Shown: positions 1 through 11,299, counted from the stretch's first letter. The stretch: 24,290 nucleotides of DNA from Plantago elongata (GCA_036897095.1 JAYMSP010002436.1:1-24290), one strand, 5' to 3'. Notes: a model not told the origin generated them from the letters alone. A program made the numbers and translations.

Positions 1-744
1 TTATAGATCTCCGCATGTGCTCCCGAGAGTGTGTGCCTGCGGAGGATGGGGGTGTAAAAAAGCAACTACGACATGTAAAATTATATTTGTAGAACGATAA
101 TTTGTGTGTTTTGTGAGATGACACATACCAAGTGTGGAGGGGTTGATAAAAACAACATATAAAATATGTTTGTAAAATAATAATTCTTTTGTGTGTAAGA
201 TCGGGTGACCGCATATACCAACCATGAAATTGTTTGGAATAATTTTTACGCTTTCCAGAAACATGTACCAAACATAATTAGACATCATATTATAACTCGG
301 AATTCATTACAAATTGAAGTTAGAATTTATTTATTTATATTTAAAGTAAACCATTCCGTGACATCATCACGGGTTAGTACTAGTTATATTTAATAGTCAA
401 GGTCATAGACAAAGTCAGAATCCAAAATTTAAATTACAGATGTTGTTGGTGGGATAGCTAAAAATTTCCCTCCCCATCATAATTACATGATCGGTATTTG
501 AATTTGTAAACTATTGTATATCACTTCAGGTCATGTGAATCGTTATGAATTGCAAGATTTATACATCCATAAAGATGTTACGCATTTATTTAGTTTCATT
601 TGATTAAAACTAAAATGCCTTTCAAAAGTTATCGCGTTGAAGGCAATGCCTTTGAAAAGCTTGAAATTGTTTTTCCTCTGTTGTCAAATCAAAAGCTCGG
701 AAAGCAACTACTATCCTTTAACGGGTTTATTTCAGGCGAGGGGT
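1..744. other. AT-rich intergenic DNA with worn local duplications, no gene seen
   Basis: No credible gene is visible; the short open frames here have no recognisable domain. Two weak internal duplications can be seen. One is a diverged pair of roughly 70-80 bp (about 65-137 and 149-225), both holding a 'TTTGTA-A-ATAAT' core followed by GTGTGT and 'CATA(T)ACCAA'. The other is a short pair around 614-629 and 644-659, each containing 'AATGCCTTT-AAAAG'. Both look like decayed repeats. The stretch ends at the fold-back element. Confidence 0.5.
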
Positions 745-1569
745 CCCACTAATCTTATTCAAAAGTTGACAAGTATCAATTTATTTATCTTTTTCTAATA
801 AAAATTCAATAAAAGATTAATCATAATTAGTCATAATTACTTGTCAATTTATTTACCTTTTTTTAATGAAAATTCAATAAAAAGTTAATCATAATTAGTC
901 ATAATTAATTAGAAGTAATTAGTCCACTTTTCGCTCAAATTTAATCACTTCTTGCATCAAGTTTGATTCAATTCGTATGATATAAAGAAGATTCACTTGC
1001 TACTATTTGTACTAGTGAATCCTAATTATTAATTAGTGAGAGGGACTATATCAATATTAACTTGTATAATGGATTTATCGAGATAATTTATTTAGAGAAG
1101 AATCTAAATTATTAAAAAAAATAATAGATGTTTTTATTCAAAACAACCATGTTCTCAATACTGAAGCTTTTTATATTATAACAAGCCTTATTTTATTAAT
1201 AATATACATTTTAATTAGTGATTGTATTAGTATTGTAGACTGTCTTTAGATAGAGACCATCGATCGTGAGAATTTATTAATAAATCAACAATCATCTACT
1301 TAACATGTACTATTTGTTAGCTCCATTTCAAAATTGCCACAAGCATAATAACAAATTAATAATTAGGATTCACTAGTACAAATAGTAGCAATTGAATCTT
1401 CTTTATATCATACGAATTGAATCAAACTTGATGCAACAAGTGATTAAATTTGAGCGGGAAGTGGACTAATTACTTCTAATTAATTATAATTAACCTTTTA
1501 TTAAATTTTTATTGAAAAAGATAAATAAATTGACACTTATAAACTTTTAAATAAGGTGGACTAGTGGGG
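745..1569. mobile_element. Fold-back / long-TIR MITE-like element
   Basis: Two long inverted arms flank a spacer of about 317 bp. The left arm is about 745-1035 and the right arm about 1353-1569. Compared by eye, the inner 127 bp of the arms (909-1035 against 1353-1480) differ at only about five positions. The outer ends share CCCACTA and then TTATT-AAAAGTT on the opposite strand. The left arm is longer because it holds a tandem duplication (777-911) that the right arm lacks. No transposase is encoded, so the element would be non-autonomous. No clear target-site duplication was found, so exact ends and superfamily (Mutator-like or another long-TIR type) are open. A transcript across it would fold into a long hairpin. 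Confidence 0.75.
777..911 (+). repeat. 68-bp tandem duplication in the left arm of the fold-back element
   Basis: Two copies of about 68 bp follow each other at 777-844 and 845-911. Each starts CAATTTATTTA and ends with TCATAATTAGTCATAATTA. They differ at a handful of positions. The right arm of the element has a single copy, so the duplication probably arose after the inverted arms formed. Confidence 0.8.
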
Positions 1570-2254
1570 AACATATCATTAAATACAGTTAAGCATTTAA
1601 TTACGTCATATGCCAACACTTAATTAATCTAGCACCGAATTTAAACTTGAGTGCGAACTTTACGCAAAATTCAAATATTAATGGGTGAGACAGATCTTTC
1701 AGTTTTAATCTATGTTTTACTCCTAAGTTCAAATTAGATGTAAAACGCGTTTTCTTCCCTAAATCTCAAACTCCCGAAATCTAGATTTGACTTATCAACT
1801 GATGGTGATGAATTTGTGACGAGTTGTAAACGTCATTATAGCATGGTTTTAGAGCTTTTGGTATAAATTGAAGTGAAATGGAACAATCAAAAGTGATGGT
1901 TAAGAATCGTGATCTTGTTACTGTCAACAAGATTTATGTCTACATACTTCACCAACCTGCTTTCTCCTTGTAAGTCGTAACTTTCAACAAGTGACAACAA
2001 AAGATTATAATCTCATGGATTATCAATTTGTAACGCAAATGATAATTATATGGTAATGTGTATACTAATATAACTCGTCTATCAATTATCAATACAAACA
2101 AGTTGCTTTCCTTCACTCGTTGCATCATGCTTATGTTATCTTACGTTGCTCTGATTAAACATTTAGGCATACGGCCTAAACAATTTTAATTTGTTTATCA
2201 ACTTTCTCTGTTTTTTAGTTTCATTGTCTCACTTGTTTCTTATTTTTTCCAACA
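1570..2254. other. AT-rich intergenic DNA, nothing recognised
   Basis: No coding frame, RNA gene or clear repeat is recognised between the fold-back element and the small less-AT-rich island that follows. Confidence 0.5.
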
Positions 2255-2255
2255 C

Positions 2256-2468
2256 TTGACTCGGAGGCCCTCAGAGGGGTTCACTTGCGAAGGTTGGATG
2301 TTCAAGCATGACAAGATCTTCTTGAGTACCGGTTTGCATTGTTCCTCTACCCCTCAGAAGGAGCCCGTCCACTCGAGATCCGGTAACAGATTGTGCAAGA
2401 TTAGCTGCAACATTTACCAAAAAGCACTGGGTTCTGAGACAGTGGATAAGAAGAATATGATCCTATAG
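2256..2468 (+). other. Small open frame in a GC-richer island, unrecognised
   Basis: A 70-codon open frame starts at a TTG, not an ATG, and ends at 2468. The first 150 bp are clearly less AT-rich than the DNA around them, which can mark an exon remnant or an inserted fragment. The translation (with pieces such as 'PSEGFTCEGW' and 'STGLHCSSTPQ') matches no family I recognise. A - strand reading of the same island (from an ATG near 2339, 'MQTGTQEDLVMLEHPTF') is also open for about 22 codons. No promoter or splice pattern favours either strand. It is most likely a pseudogene or transferred fragment rather than a working gene. Confidence 0.2.
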
Positions 2469-2470
2469 TA

Positions 2471-4650
2471 GTTCATGGAGATAAGCATAAAATGTAGTAG
2501 TATAAGACACTCGAACAACGACATTAAAGTCAAGTTAAACGAATTATATTCAGACAGGTATCAAGCATATTGATCCTCTTGGAATCAGCCTCAGCCTCAA
2601 TAGAAGGGACGTGTTTTGCAATTATTGTCCTAATTATACGAATTAAAATACTACGAGGTTAAGTACAATCATTTCAAAACACACACAACATACTAATTAG
2701 GAGACCAAAGATTCATGATGATGATACTAAAAGACAATCTGTATCACCTACTGCAAATCCTACTCATTTTTTTTCTCAAAAATGTAGTATCACTTTGGTG
2801 GAATTAGTACAAATTATGGTTAACAAACAACACCTACTTATATTCAGACTCGGATTATGTTTTTGTTTGTCAAGAGGAAAGTTATACATTAATTGAGAAG
2901 ACATCATTATGAGAAGAAAAATCCACCTGCATGGAGAAGGGAAATGTCTCAGAACTGAACTGGAGAGTCCATCAAACTAGACTTTGTTTTGATAGTATTC
3001 AAACTCATTCTGTTCAGTTTAACTATAATTTAGTTTAGTTAATTTATTTTAGCTATATACTACAATTTATTCAGCTAATATAATTAAGGTCGAAGGAAAC
3101 CTAACCTTAACAATAAAGATGTTAGACCTAATATTATCTGAAACAAGTTAAAATTGTATTAGTTGTATATAACAATCTACTTAACACAAATTTAGTCTTT
3201 AAAATATTCTAAAATCACTTTCAGGCAGTACTAATTAAGTAATTTGAATAGTGTTAAGTCATGATCAAGAGTTGAATGATGTTGTAGTATTTGTTTTGAC
3301 CTCTATTAGAATTGTCCATCTCTATTTTGTACTACTACTAGTCTAGTACTTCATTTTTCGTAGTTCTTGATAATTATTATAGTAATCATGCACCTAATCC
3401 AACATTTCCTCATAAAAGTCCGGTACATGTCCACATGCCCTTCTATTTCAATATAGTAGGAGCTTTGTCATTATGCATGTGGTTGTTACATTATAATTAG
3501 TTACATAGATATTTTTATCAACTCCATAATCTCCTAATCTTTTCTATATATCTTCATTTGGTTTCAGATGCTTAGCTTTCTCATGCCCAAATAATCATGA
3601 CTCTAGTGACTCATTACTCTATTATCCAGCTTTTTACATGGCTTTGGATCTCTCTCCCCATCATAATATGCTAAGCAATTATACATCTTTAACAAAGTTA
3701 CCTTTGACAATTTATAATGGTAATAAATAATTTAGTTGATTAATTAGTTAAAACTGAGATAATACTGACATAGTCAAATAATCATCTAACTTATTTTTCT
3801 AAGCTATTCGAAGTAAATTTTATTCAATAAACTAACTGATCTAACTTATTATCAAAGTGAAATTCTTACGAAGAGAATTTAATGAGTGGTTGATATAGAA
3901 TTAAAATTTTAAATTGAGTATAAATTGAGGGTTTTTTTATTTAGTTTTCTAAATATTAGATTTTTATCAAAGAAACTCTTAAATGCGGTGAAAATATAAG
4001 TTAACTTTGAAGTCCATGATACACGGAAGATCCCTAGTGGAAATCAAGCTGTCATTAGGACAATAATTTGGGGTTCCTTTCAATCTAGTTGATAAAAATT
4101 AAGGTTTGTATTCTGCACAGCACAATGATAGTGTTTTTTTTATATCATGAATGTTATGTGACCTATTTCACATGCTGGTCATAATTCAGCTGGACCAAAG
4201 ATGAAATGTAAAGCAAATGATTAACGGCTCAAAGCAACAGAAAGTGAAAAGATGAATTGAATTCTTCATCAACCAAACACATGCCTTTCTGAATGCCCCA
4301 AACCAAGTATACACACACCTCTCTCTAAGTTTTTTTATTTAATTGCCAACTCGAATCCCATCTTATTAATTAGAGAATAAACGGATTATATACTGAGCTA
4401 CCCTTCGTTGTCCACCTCTCGCTAGGTTAAATACCCACATAATAATGCAAAAAGATAAAGACAAGCTGTGTTAAGAGTCACAATTATGTACAAATTACAG
4501 ATGAAGTTAGATGCATGGTGGCAAGAAACTAGATGGTTTGTTGAAACCTAAACATAGAGGTAAACACTAAGCTCTTCTGTTCTGCCAAGTGCCCTGTAAT
4601 AAAATTCTGTTTCCTCTTCACAAAGAACCTTCTTTTCACCAAACTGTAAC
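2471..4650. other. Long AT-rich intergenic stretch upstream of the DOMON-b561 gene
   Basis: No gene, RNA or defined mobile element is recognised in about 2.2 kb. The DNA is rich in A/T runs and short TAATTA-type words. It probably includes the distal promoter of the + strand gene starting at 4770, but no conserved element can be assigned by eye. Confidence 0.45.
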
Positions 4651-4690
4651 TACTAATCATGTCCCACCAATCAAGCACTCACTACACACC

Positions 4691-4714
4691 CTATAATAAC
4701 ACCCCATTTGTCTC
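4691..4714 (+). promoter_or_regulatory. Probable core promoter with a TATA-like box and a TGTCTC auxin-type element
   Basis: A TATA-like CTATAATAAC lies at about 4690-4699. TGTCTC, the canonical auxin response element hexamer, lies at 4709-4714. With normal spacing, transcription would start near 4720-4725, giving a 5' UTR of about 45-50 nt before the ATG at 4770. That would also exclude the upstream in-frame ATG at 4659 from the mRNA. The family is historically called auxin-responsive, but a single hexamer can occur by chance. Confidence 0.35.
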
Positions 4715-4769
4715 TCCCTTTAAATCAAACCCAACTTCTCACTTATTCCATCTCAAAAACATTGCAACA

Positions 4770-6670
4770 ATGTTGCTAAAACAAGCTGCCTTGATCATCT
4801 TTCTTCTGTTTTCCTTGTACACAACATCAAACTCTCAATCATGTGCCTCTTACAGCTTTGCAAGAAACCAGATATTCAGGTCCTGCAATGATCTTCCGTT
4901 CCTCAACGCCTTTCTCCACTGGAACTACGACCAGGCCGCTCGAACGCTACGGATTGCGTACCGCCACCCCGGCACGTCCGCAAACCGATGGGTCGCGTGG
5001 GCGGTTAATCCCACCGGCCATGGCATGGTTGGGTCTCAGTCGCTCGTGGCGTTCCAGAGATCAGACGGGAGCATGAGAGTGTACACGTCTCCTGTAACGA
5101 GTTACATGACTCAGTTACAGGAGGGCGATTTGAGCTTTCCGGTTACGGACTTAAGCGCAACGTATGCGGGGAACGAGATTACTATATTTGCTACACTGAG
5201 GCTTGGTAACATGAGCTCTACACTGAACCATGTGTGGCAAGAAGGTCCAGTTTCAGGGAATACACCAGGTGTTCATCCCAGAACAGGTGCTAATGTGCAA
5301 TCCATGGGTACTGTTAATCTTCTTTCTGGACAGACTGGAACTGTATCTGGAGGCTTAAGTTCTATGGAAAGGAAAAGAAATGTAAGTTCTGTTATATATA
5401 GTACTATACATGTTTCTTTAACTAGATGTGGTCCTGTTCTTAAAGAGAGAAGAAGTACCTTCTATGGTTTTGATCTGTTTACTGAGTTTTTGCAAAGACT
5501 TTAATCATCTTTGCAAAACTCATTAGCATCTGATCCAATCAAAATAAAGTAACCTGCAGCTTGAGTCTATTTAGGCTATTACACGAGTATACCTAACTTC
5601 TTGCACAAATTGCAAACAGTCACCAGATTCAACTAATATCCTACTTTTTGAACTTCTTATAATAATTTTACAATATTTTCTTCTTCTTTTTTTTTTTTGC
5701 AAACAAGAATATGGTTTTTCTGTATGTTAAAAAAGTATTTAAGGAGTCAATGCTTTTAATTTACTAGCAGCTTCTCTGTGTATTGGTGTGAAAGGAAGAA
5801 TCTTAAACAAAAAGTCTAGTATACCAACCACAGTGAACAATGATCATGGTTCCTTTTATATAACTATATGAAAAGTAAGGATACCAGTAGGTGATGAGTC
5901 ACAAAAAGTCTAATAACCAAACACAGTGAATGTCTAATAAGAGACTTACTTGTTTGGTCTTGAAGCATTACATGATGATTGAGTATTCTTTTGGTATTGA
6001 TACAGATACATGGAGTGCTGAATGCAGTTAGTTGGGGGATCCTTTTACCATTTGGTGCTCTCTTTGCAAGATACCTAAAGGTTTTCCCTTCCGCAGACCC
6101 GGCATGGTTTTACCTTCACGCGACTTGCCAGACATCAGCCTACATAATCGGGGTTGCCGGTTGGGCCACAGGACTCAAACTAGGATCCCAGTCCCCGGGA
6201 GTAGAATACACGTCCCACAGGATCATCGGGATCATTCTCTTCTGTCTCGGAACCCTCCAGGTACCCTCATATTCTCGAACATTGACAAAATATCATGTCT
6301 GTACTATGAAATGATAACACTTTTTTATATCTGAATGCAGGTGTTTGCTCTGCTTCTAAGGCCGAAAACAGACCACAAACTCAGGTTCTACTGGAACATC
6401 TACCACCACTCGATTGGCTACTCTGTCATAGTCCTGAGCATTATCAACATTTTCAAGGGTTTTGACATATTGAACAACCCACAGCATAAGTGGAAGAGAG
6501 CATACATTGGGATAATCATAGGTTTGGCTGCTGTTGCTGCCCTGTTGGAACTCTACACATGGATGGTAGTTGGGAAACAGAAGAAGACTGCGAGAACTCA
6601 CAACACGCAAAATGGGGTCGGAACAAATGGTTACAACGGTCACGGAGCAAAGGAACAAGATAGAGTATGA
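4770..6670 (+). CDS. DOMON plus cytochrome b561 domain protein (AIR12-related, auxin-responsive family)
   Basis: Three exons join in phase 0: 4770-5381, 6006-6260 and 6341-6670. Both introns have GT-AG borders, and the product is 398 residues. Residues 1-23 form a signal peptide ending in SNSQ. The DOMON domain spans about 45-185; M86 in HGMVGSQ and H169 in GVHP sit where AIR12 holds its heme. Residues 205-370 form the cytochrome b561 core, with candidate heme histidines H206 (IHGVLN), H242 (YLHATC), H275 (SHRIIG) and H311/H312 (YHHSIG) on successive membrane helices. A polar tail follows a last helix near 345-366. Plants use such proteins for ascorbate-linked electron transfer across the plasma membrane. 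The in-frame ATG at 4659 was rejected because it would bury the signal peptide behind 37 residues and lies upstream of the TATA-like box. Length fits the family (about 390-400). The exact paralogue is not resolved. Confidence 0.93.
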
Positions 6671-7602
6671 AAGAGATTTTCCAGTGGATTTTCATATTTT
6701 TTTCGTTTTCTTGTCGTGTTTTATGATGCACTGATATATAGTATGGAGATGTGTTGTTGCCTGTTAGGATGTCATACTGGGGAATTAGAGTCAGATGAGT
6801 TTTTCCTATCCTTTTCTCCCCAGTATCCATGTACATTTTTCATCTCATAGTTATGCATATATTTATTGTTTCTTTTATGCTACATATTGATGGTTTTAAA
6901 GTTCAATTCACTTAAAAGGGCAATGCTTGCAGAAGCTTCACCCTCCTTCAATTAATTGAAGTCACCCATTTCAGCTTGTAAGTTGGAAAAACAAGTTGCC
7001 CTAAACACCCACTATTTACATTAATATTTCGAATCCACGTCGGACAAAAAAACTATTGTGAGTGGTGAGTGAACTAAAGGTAGTTTTAGCATCTCATGGA
7101 CTGTAACTGGACACATTTCGGTTAAAGAATCATTAAGGAATAATTGAGAGAGAAAAAGATGTGGTGAAATGAACGTTAAAACTTTGAAAATATGAAACCT
7201 ATAACGGAGATATTGACAAAGTGGATTTGAATTCTAAGACTAATAATGGACTCCTTTAGCAAATTAGGACCATTATATCATATCATTTCATTGAGAGCAA
7301 CAACAATTCAATACACAGGTCTTTTTCTAAAGAATGATGCAAAATGATGACTTCTTGCATGCTCCGATAAAGCCGGATCTAAATCCATAATAGTATATGA
7401 TATCAATGATGCCCGAAGGATGATTTAAATCATTTGTAAGTAAGGCATGGCTTGAGGCATCAGCCAACAAGAGAATCAGAAGATACTATGTGTTTGCTAT
7501 TAATGTCTGTAAATTGCAGCAAGGTGCTTTCGGATAGTAGCAACTAGCAAGCAAGGAACTTAACTGCTCATGTGTTTCTTCTTTTCTCTCATAAGCAATT
7601 GA
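6671..7602. other. Convergent intergenic region holding two 3' UTRs
   Basis: This is the space between the stop of the + strand DOMON-b561 gene and the stop of the - strand VTC4-like gene, so both 3' UTRs must lie here. No canonical AATAAA is obvious for either gene; plant poly(A) signals are often degenerate. No other gene is seen. Confidence 0.5.
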
Positions 7603-10600
7603 TCAATCGGACTCCTGCAATGCCTTGACGAATGTATCCTTTATGAGAGGATTTGAAGCTGCAACTCTCTGAGCTGTGATATCAAAATCATTTCCAGAGC
7701 TGTTGCATGCAGAGAAGTAAGGTTTGGACAAAAGTTTAGATTCATCAAATATGTCCCCTCCTAGTCAAAATAATATAACTGCAAATTCATTTGAAGTCAA
7801 TATAGCAAGACATGAATTGCAAAGCTCAGTCTTCTACATTTTTCTCGGAATTTGAAAGGCGAGTGATGCAAAAAGGAAGGCTAGATTACTAATAATCCGT
7901 GAGGTTTGTGACTTTGCCTATATAACATCCTCTCAGTACCTATACAGTATAACTCAAGAGACATATCATTTCCCAAATCATAGGTCACCCAACTGTAATT
8001 TTGCTAAATCTTAGGAGGTCTAGCTACATTTATAATCCTATGTCCATTTCGCATACAAATAATGTGACCCTGTGCAATATGACCAAATTAGCCTTTACAA
8101 AGGTTTAGAGAGTGGTTACTTACGGATCCAATACAACTCCCCCGGCTTCAGTAACAATTACAGCACCTGCTGCTACATCCCTGAAAATATCACACAATTG
8201 TAAATAATCACAAGGTTTTAGCCCGACGGCATTTTTTAATAGTTAATCATATACAATTCATACCAAGGGCCTCCAAATCCAACTTCATAGAACAGATCAA
8301 TCCTTCCGCATGCAATCCCACATAGATTTAGTGCACAAGAGCCACTCATCCGAAGGGACCTTACCTAATCGAGGGAAACCCGTAGCTATTTACTTTCCAA
8401 GCAACAGAAAAAAGCTCAGATAATAATATCCAAGGCATGGCAACTTACCTTGAACAGTAAGCTGTTGAGTTTGTTTGTAGTGGCATCCAGTGTAGCTTTG
8501 TCACGTTTTGTACCAGCCTGCCGGTCACAGTTCAAATAAAGCATAATTAGCTCCTTATAGGTATAATAATAGGAATCACATTGTGTACCTTAACGCATTT
8601 GTCTGGTCATCTGGTGAATACAAAAATTAAGCAAGAAAAGTTCACTGACAAAACAGAAATAATCTTCGCCATCGTTTGTAAGAATTGGGCTTTTGACATC
8701 ATTGAACATTCTCACACCAAATATTGGCCAGCAACAGCTGATAACAGCAAGACTGGACTCTAGATGATTACCTCGGATACAAGTAGAGACTTCACGAGCT
8801 CAGTTTGCGATGATACTGCAGATGCAAGTAAAGTTCTGTGTATCCATCAGATCGTTAAAAATGTGTGTAATAAAAATACAAAGAGGCAACTTACCATTGA
8901 TAGGCTTCCCATTGAGAAAGGCACCTTTTCCCCTAATTGCAGTGAAGAGCTGAACATAGAAAAAATATCAACTACTCAACAAGCCCATTTATCTTTAGTA
9001 AATACTTTAGGCATATTTATCACAATTAAAAAGACCTCATAGAGTTACCAATCGAATCGGTATCTAGGTTTATGGAGATTACATAACAGTAACTTAGAGA
9101 GTGTGAAACAAAAAGAAAGTATAATGTGCATGCTTTGAAGAACCTGAAGAATAGTACCTCATTCATAATTGGATTGTAGACGACACCAACTGTTGGAATC
9201 CGTCCTACTGTCAGCCCAATAGATACACAAACAAATGGATATCTGCACATCGTTATCTTTTACAATTTAGAACTTTGGTCGTCAGTTCACAGGCATCTTA
9301 AAACTTAAAAGCAACAAATCAGATACTTGCCCATGCACAAAATTAGTTGTTCCATCTAGTGGATCAACGATCCAAGTCGGGTCATCAGTCAACTCTGTTA
9401 TGCCATTAGCAGCCGTGGTTTCTTCACCTATGAACTAAGAGAAAATTTATTTTGAGGTACTCAACTCGAAGATATAAAGCTTGAAAAATAACTAATCCAG
9501 AGCAGGAGAACACTGAAGAAAGAAAGATAACCTTATGATCAGGGTACTTTAACTTGAGTAAGTTGAATATAAGATCTTCACACTTCTTATCAGTCTCTGT
9601 CACCAAATCCACCTATACAAACAAACAAACTGAATTATTGATGCGTGTCAGCAACCAGCTTCAACGTAATTCGAATCAAGAAGAAAGATCTAAAATCTTT
9701 CATCTCTGATCTATCCACACATTATGATAAATTTCGTAAGAGGCAACTTTTCATCAAATTACCAACTAAATGGCTGCCTGACTCAACTCACACTGACTGA
9801 TTCTCTATAACATTCATTCACAAAAACTCCCAGTTGGTTTCATAAATCAGTACAGTATTCTCATCTCAACTGAGCAAATATACTTTTCCATTTCAAAAAT
9901 CAGTGTTTATAACTTTATAGTTACAATTATATCTGCCTGACTATAATATAGTCCAGTGCCAATCTATGATAGAAATATCAAAAGAATCAATTCCATCTTA
10001 TAGAAATCAGCACTATTCTCACATGTTACATACATGAACATAGAAATCCTCATGTTTTCATAATTCACAACAAAGTCTCTGCATATCCATGACGGGGATA
10101 AAAACATGAATCAGTTCTAATTCTAATAAAATCAGCACTTATCCAGTCATCCCACATGTTTCACGTTTAAACATAGAATTCCTGATGCTTTTATAATCTC
10201 TACCCCTACCCGCACCCCGCTAGATCCGTACTCAAAAACTTAAGAAATGCATAATATTCAATACTTTGTGAGCATGTGTAAGTGACAACTAGGTAGAGCA
10301 CTACTGCTCTAGCTAATGCTCCATTATAAAGTCACTTTTAGTCAGAAATTGCGGTAGTGCACATTGCACCAATTACATTTTGGATGTCAGTTAGTTGAGT
10401 AGCTGTTAGTTGTTGGACAGTATTTCATTTTAAACTACTACGAATATATATTCCCAGGCAGTACCCAACCCAGTGACTCCAATACTGCTGTAATACTGTT
10501 AGGTCATACGCATTGCTGAAGCACCGTAAAGATTGTCTTAGTTAACAAAAAAGCAAATATGTAACAAGACATGTAGCGTGGGAAACTCCTAGATAAGATA

Positions 10601-11241
10601 AATCAGAAACGTTTACGAATTCAACAAAGAGATCGAAATTATAGTCCCTAAACTCACAAAGAGGCTTTAGGTAAACACATAATCGAGATTATCATCCTTT
10701 AATCTATAATGATGCAGATCACATTTAAACTCAATGAAAAGGAAAGTAATTCCACATTCATAACTTCAAAATCTTAATTAACCATACAATCAATACACTG
10801 TTACTACTCCATCCAATAGTTGGGGTTCGGGCCAGTCAACCTTTAGCCGTTTTTAAAAAAAAAATTCAATACACTGTTACTAATTTACCACATTCAGTCA
10901 TTGAACCAAAAATTAATTACCAGGCCTTTGTGTTCCACGCGCTTCGTCTCATAAAATCCAGTGCGAATAACCTGTATCCAAAGAATCTCAAATCTCAATC
11001 AATGAACACAAAATCAAAAAAAGAAGCTGATCAAATCAGTGAAACTAGAAATCATGAAATAGAAGATTCTAGAAAAAATGACACACCTCTCCAGCTTGCT
11101 TGGCAGCTTCCACGGCTGTAGCCAGTAAATCTTCTAACGAGCCTGAAAATCCCAAATGTTAATCACTCAGTGTCTAAATTTTTGCATGTTGGTAAAAGTT
11201 TGAAGAGTAAAACATAGTGGATTTTCACCTTTCTGAGCCAT
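7603..11241 (-). CDS. VTC4: Inositol monophosphatase family, L-galactose-1-phosphate phosphatase (VTC4-like)
   Basis: Twelve exons (in gene order) join into 270 codons plus stop: 11229-11241, 11087-11142, 10921-10971, 9532-9612, 9331-9434, 9158-9242, 8895-8949, 8772-8815, 8449-8517, 8264-8364, 8124-8180, 7603-7699. Every junction keeps phase, and Arabidopsis VTC4 is about 271 residues. The Mg2+-dependent phosphatase motifs are present: E71 in FIGEET, D91/D94 in [12 protein letters not shown], and D221 in [18 protein letters not shown]4 hydrolyses L-galactose 1-phosphate in ascorbate synthesis and also myo-inositol 1-phosphate. No transit peptide is evident, so it is probably cytosolic, unlike plastid IMPL1/IMPL2. 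Exon 1 is only 13 nt (MAQK plus one base); it was chosen because it has the only nearby ATG with a proper donor. Intron 5 has a GC donor. Intron 3 (about 1.3 kb) carries a SINE fragment. Confidence 0.93.
9243..9330 (-). other. GC-AG intron (intron 5 of the VTC4-like gene)
   Basis: The exon before this intron ends ...GTGCATGG and the intron begins GCAAGTATC. The next exon resumes with ATATCCATTT after ATGTGCAG. Joined at GC-AG, the frame reads NFVHG-YPFVCVS, which matches the family. No GT placement nearby restores the conserved sequence. The remaining donor bases (AAGT) fit consensus strongly, as is usual for GC donors. Confidence 0.85.
10005..10198. repeat. Diverged direct repeat in intron 3 of the VTC4-like gene
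   Basis: Two related stretches at about 10005-10069 and 10130-10198 share the order AAATCAGCACT, CACATGTT, AACATAGAA-TCCT-ATG and TTTATAATC-like words, about 125-130 bp apart. They differ by substitutions and small indels, so this is an old local duplication with no coding content. Confidence 0.5.
10790..10882 (+). mobile_element. 5'-truncated tRNA-derived SINE fragment with 17-bp target-site duplications
   Basis: The 17-bp word TCAATACACTGTTACTA occurs perfectly at 10790-10806 and again at 10866-10882. Between them is a 59-bp insert (10807-10865) that starts CTCCATCCAATAG, contains a pol III box-B-like GGGGTTCGGGCC, then CCTTTAGCCGTTTTT, and ends in a run of ten A. Perfect flanking duplications plus a 3' A tail are the mark of target-primed reverse transcription. 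The insert resembles the 3' half of the fuller copy at 19960-20053. It lies inside intron 3 of the VTC4-like gene, antisense to it. Confidence 0.8.
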
Positions 11242-11269
11242 CTAATTGTGTGATTGCAGAGAAATTAGT

Positions 11270-11299
11270 GATGAGATGAGATGAGATGAGATGAGATGA
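11270..11299. repeat. (ATGAG)n pentanucleotide repeat in the VTC4-like 5' leader
   Basis: About six perfect 5-bp units (ATGAG on the + strand, CTCAT on the gene strand) lie about 30-60 nt upstream of the ATG at 11241. That would put a pyrimidine-rich CTCAT tract in the 5' UTR. Such microsatellites vary in length between individuals. Confidence 0.85.

Noticed and set aside
4659..4769. Upstream in-frame ATG giving a 37-residue N-terminal extension of the DOMON-b561 protein
   Set aside because: It would place a polar stretch before a clear signal peptide and lies upstream of the likely TATA box.
8581..9042. Two + strand open frames as separate genes
   Set aside because: They run antisense over exons and introns of the VTC4-like gene and show no protein features.
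9424..9612. A stand-alone small - strand gene
   Set aside because: Its first 27 codons are exon 4 of the VTC4-like gene, with read-through into the intron.
10283..10302. TAGAGC-ACTACT-GCTCTA hairpin as a regulatory RNA element
   Set aside because: A six-base stem in a long intron is expected by chance, and nothing around it supports a function.
10390..10540. Copia-type solo LTR in VTC4-like intron 3 (TGTTAG...TGTTGG, TATATATTCCC, later ...GAAGCA)
   Set aside because: No target-site duplication or matching ends could be placed; the resemblance is only to short common words.
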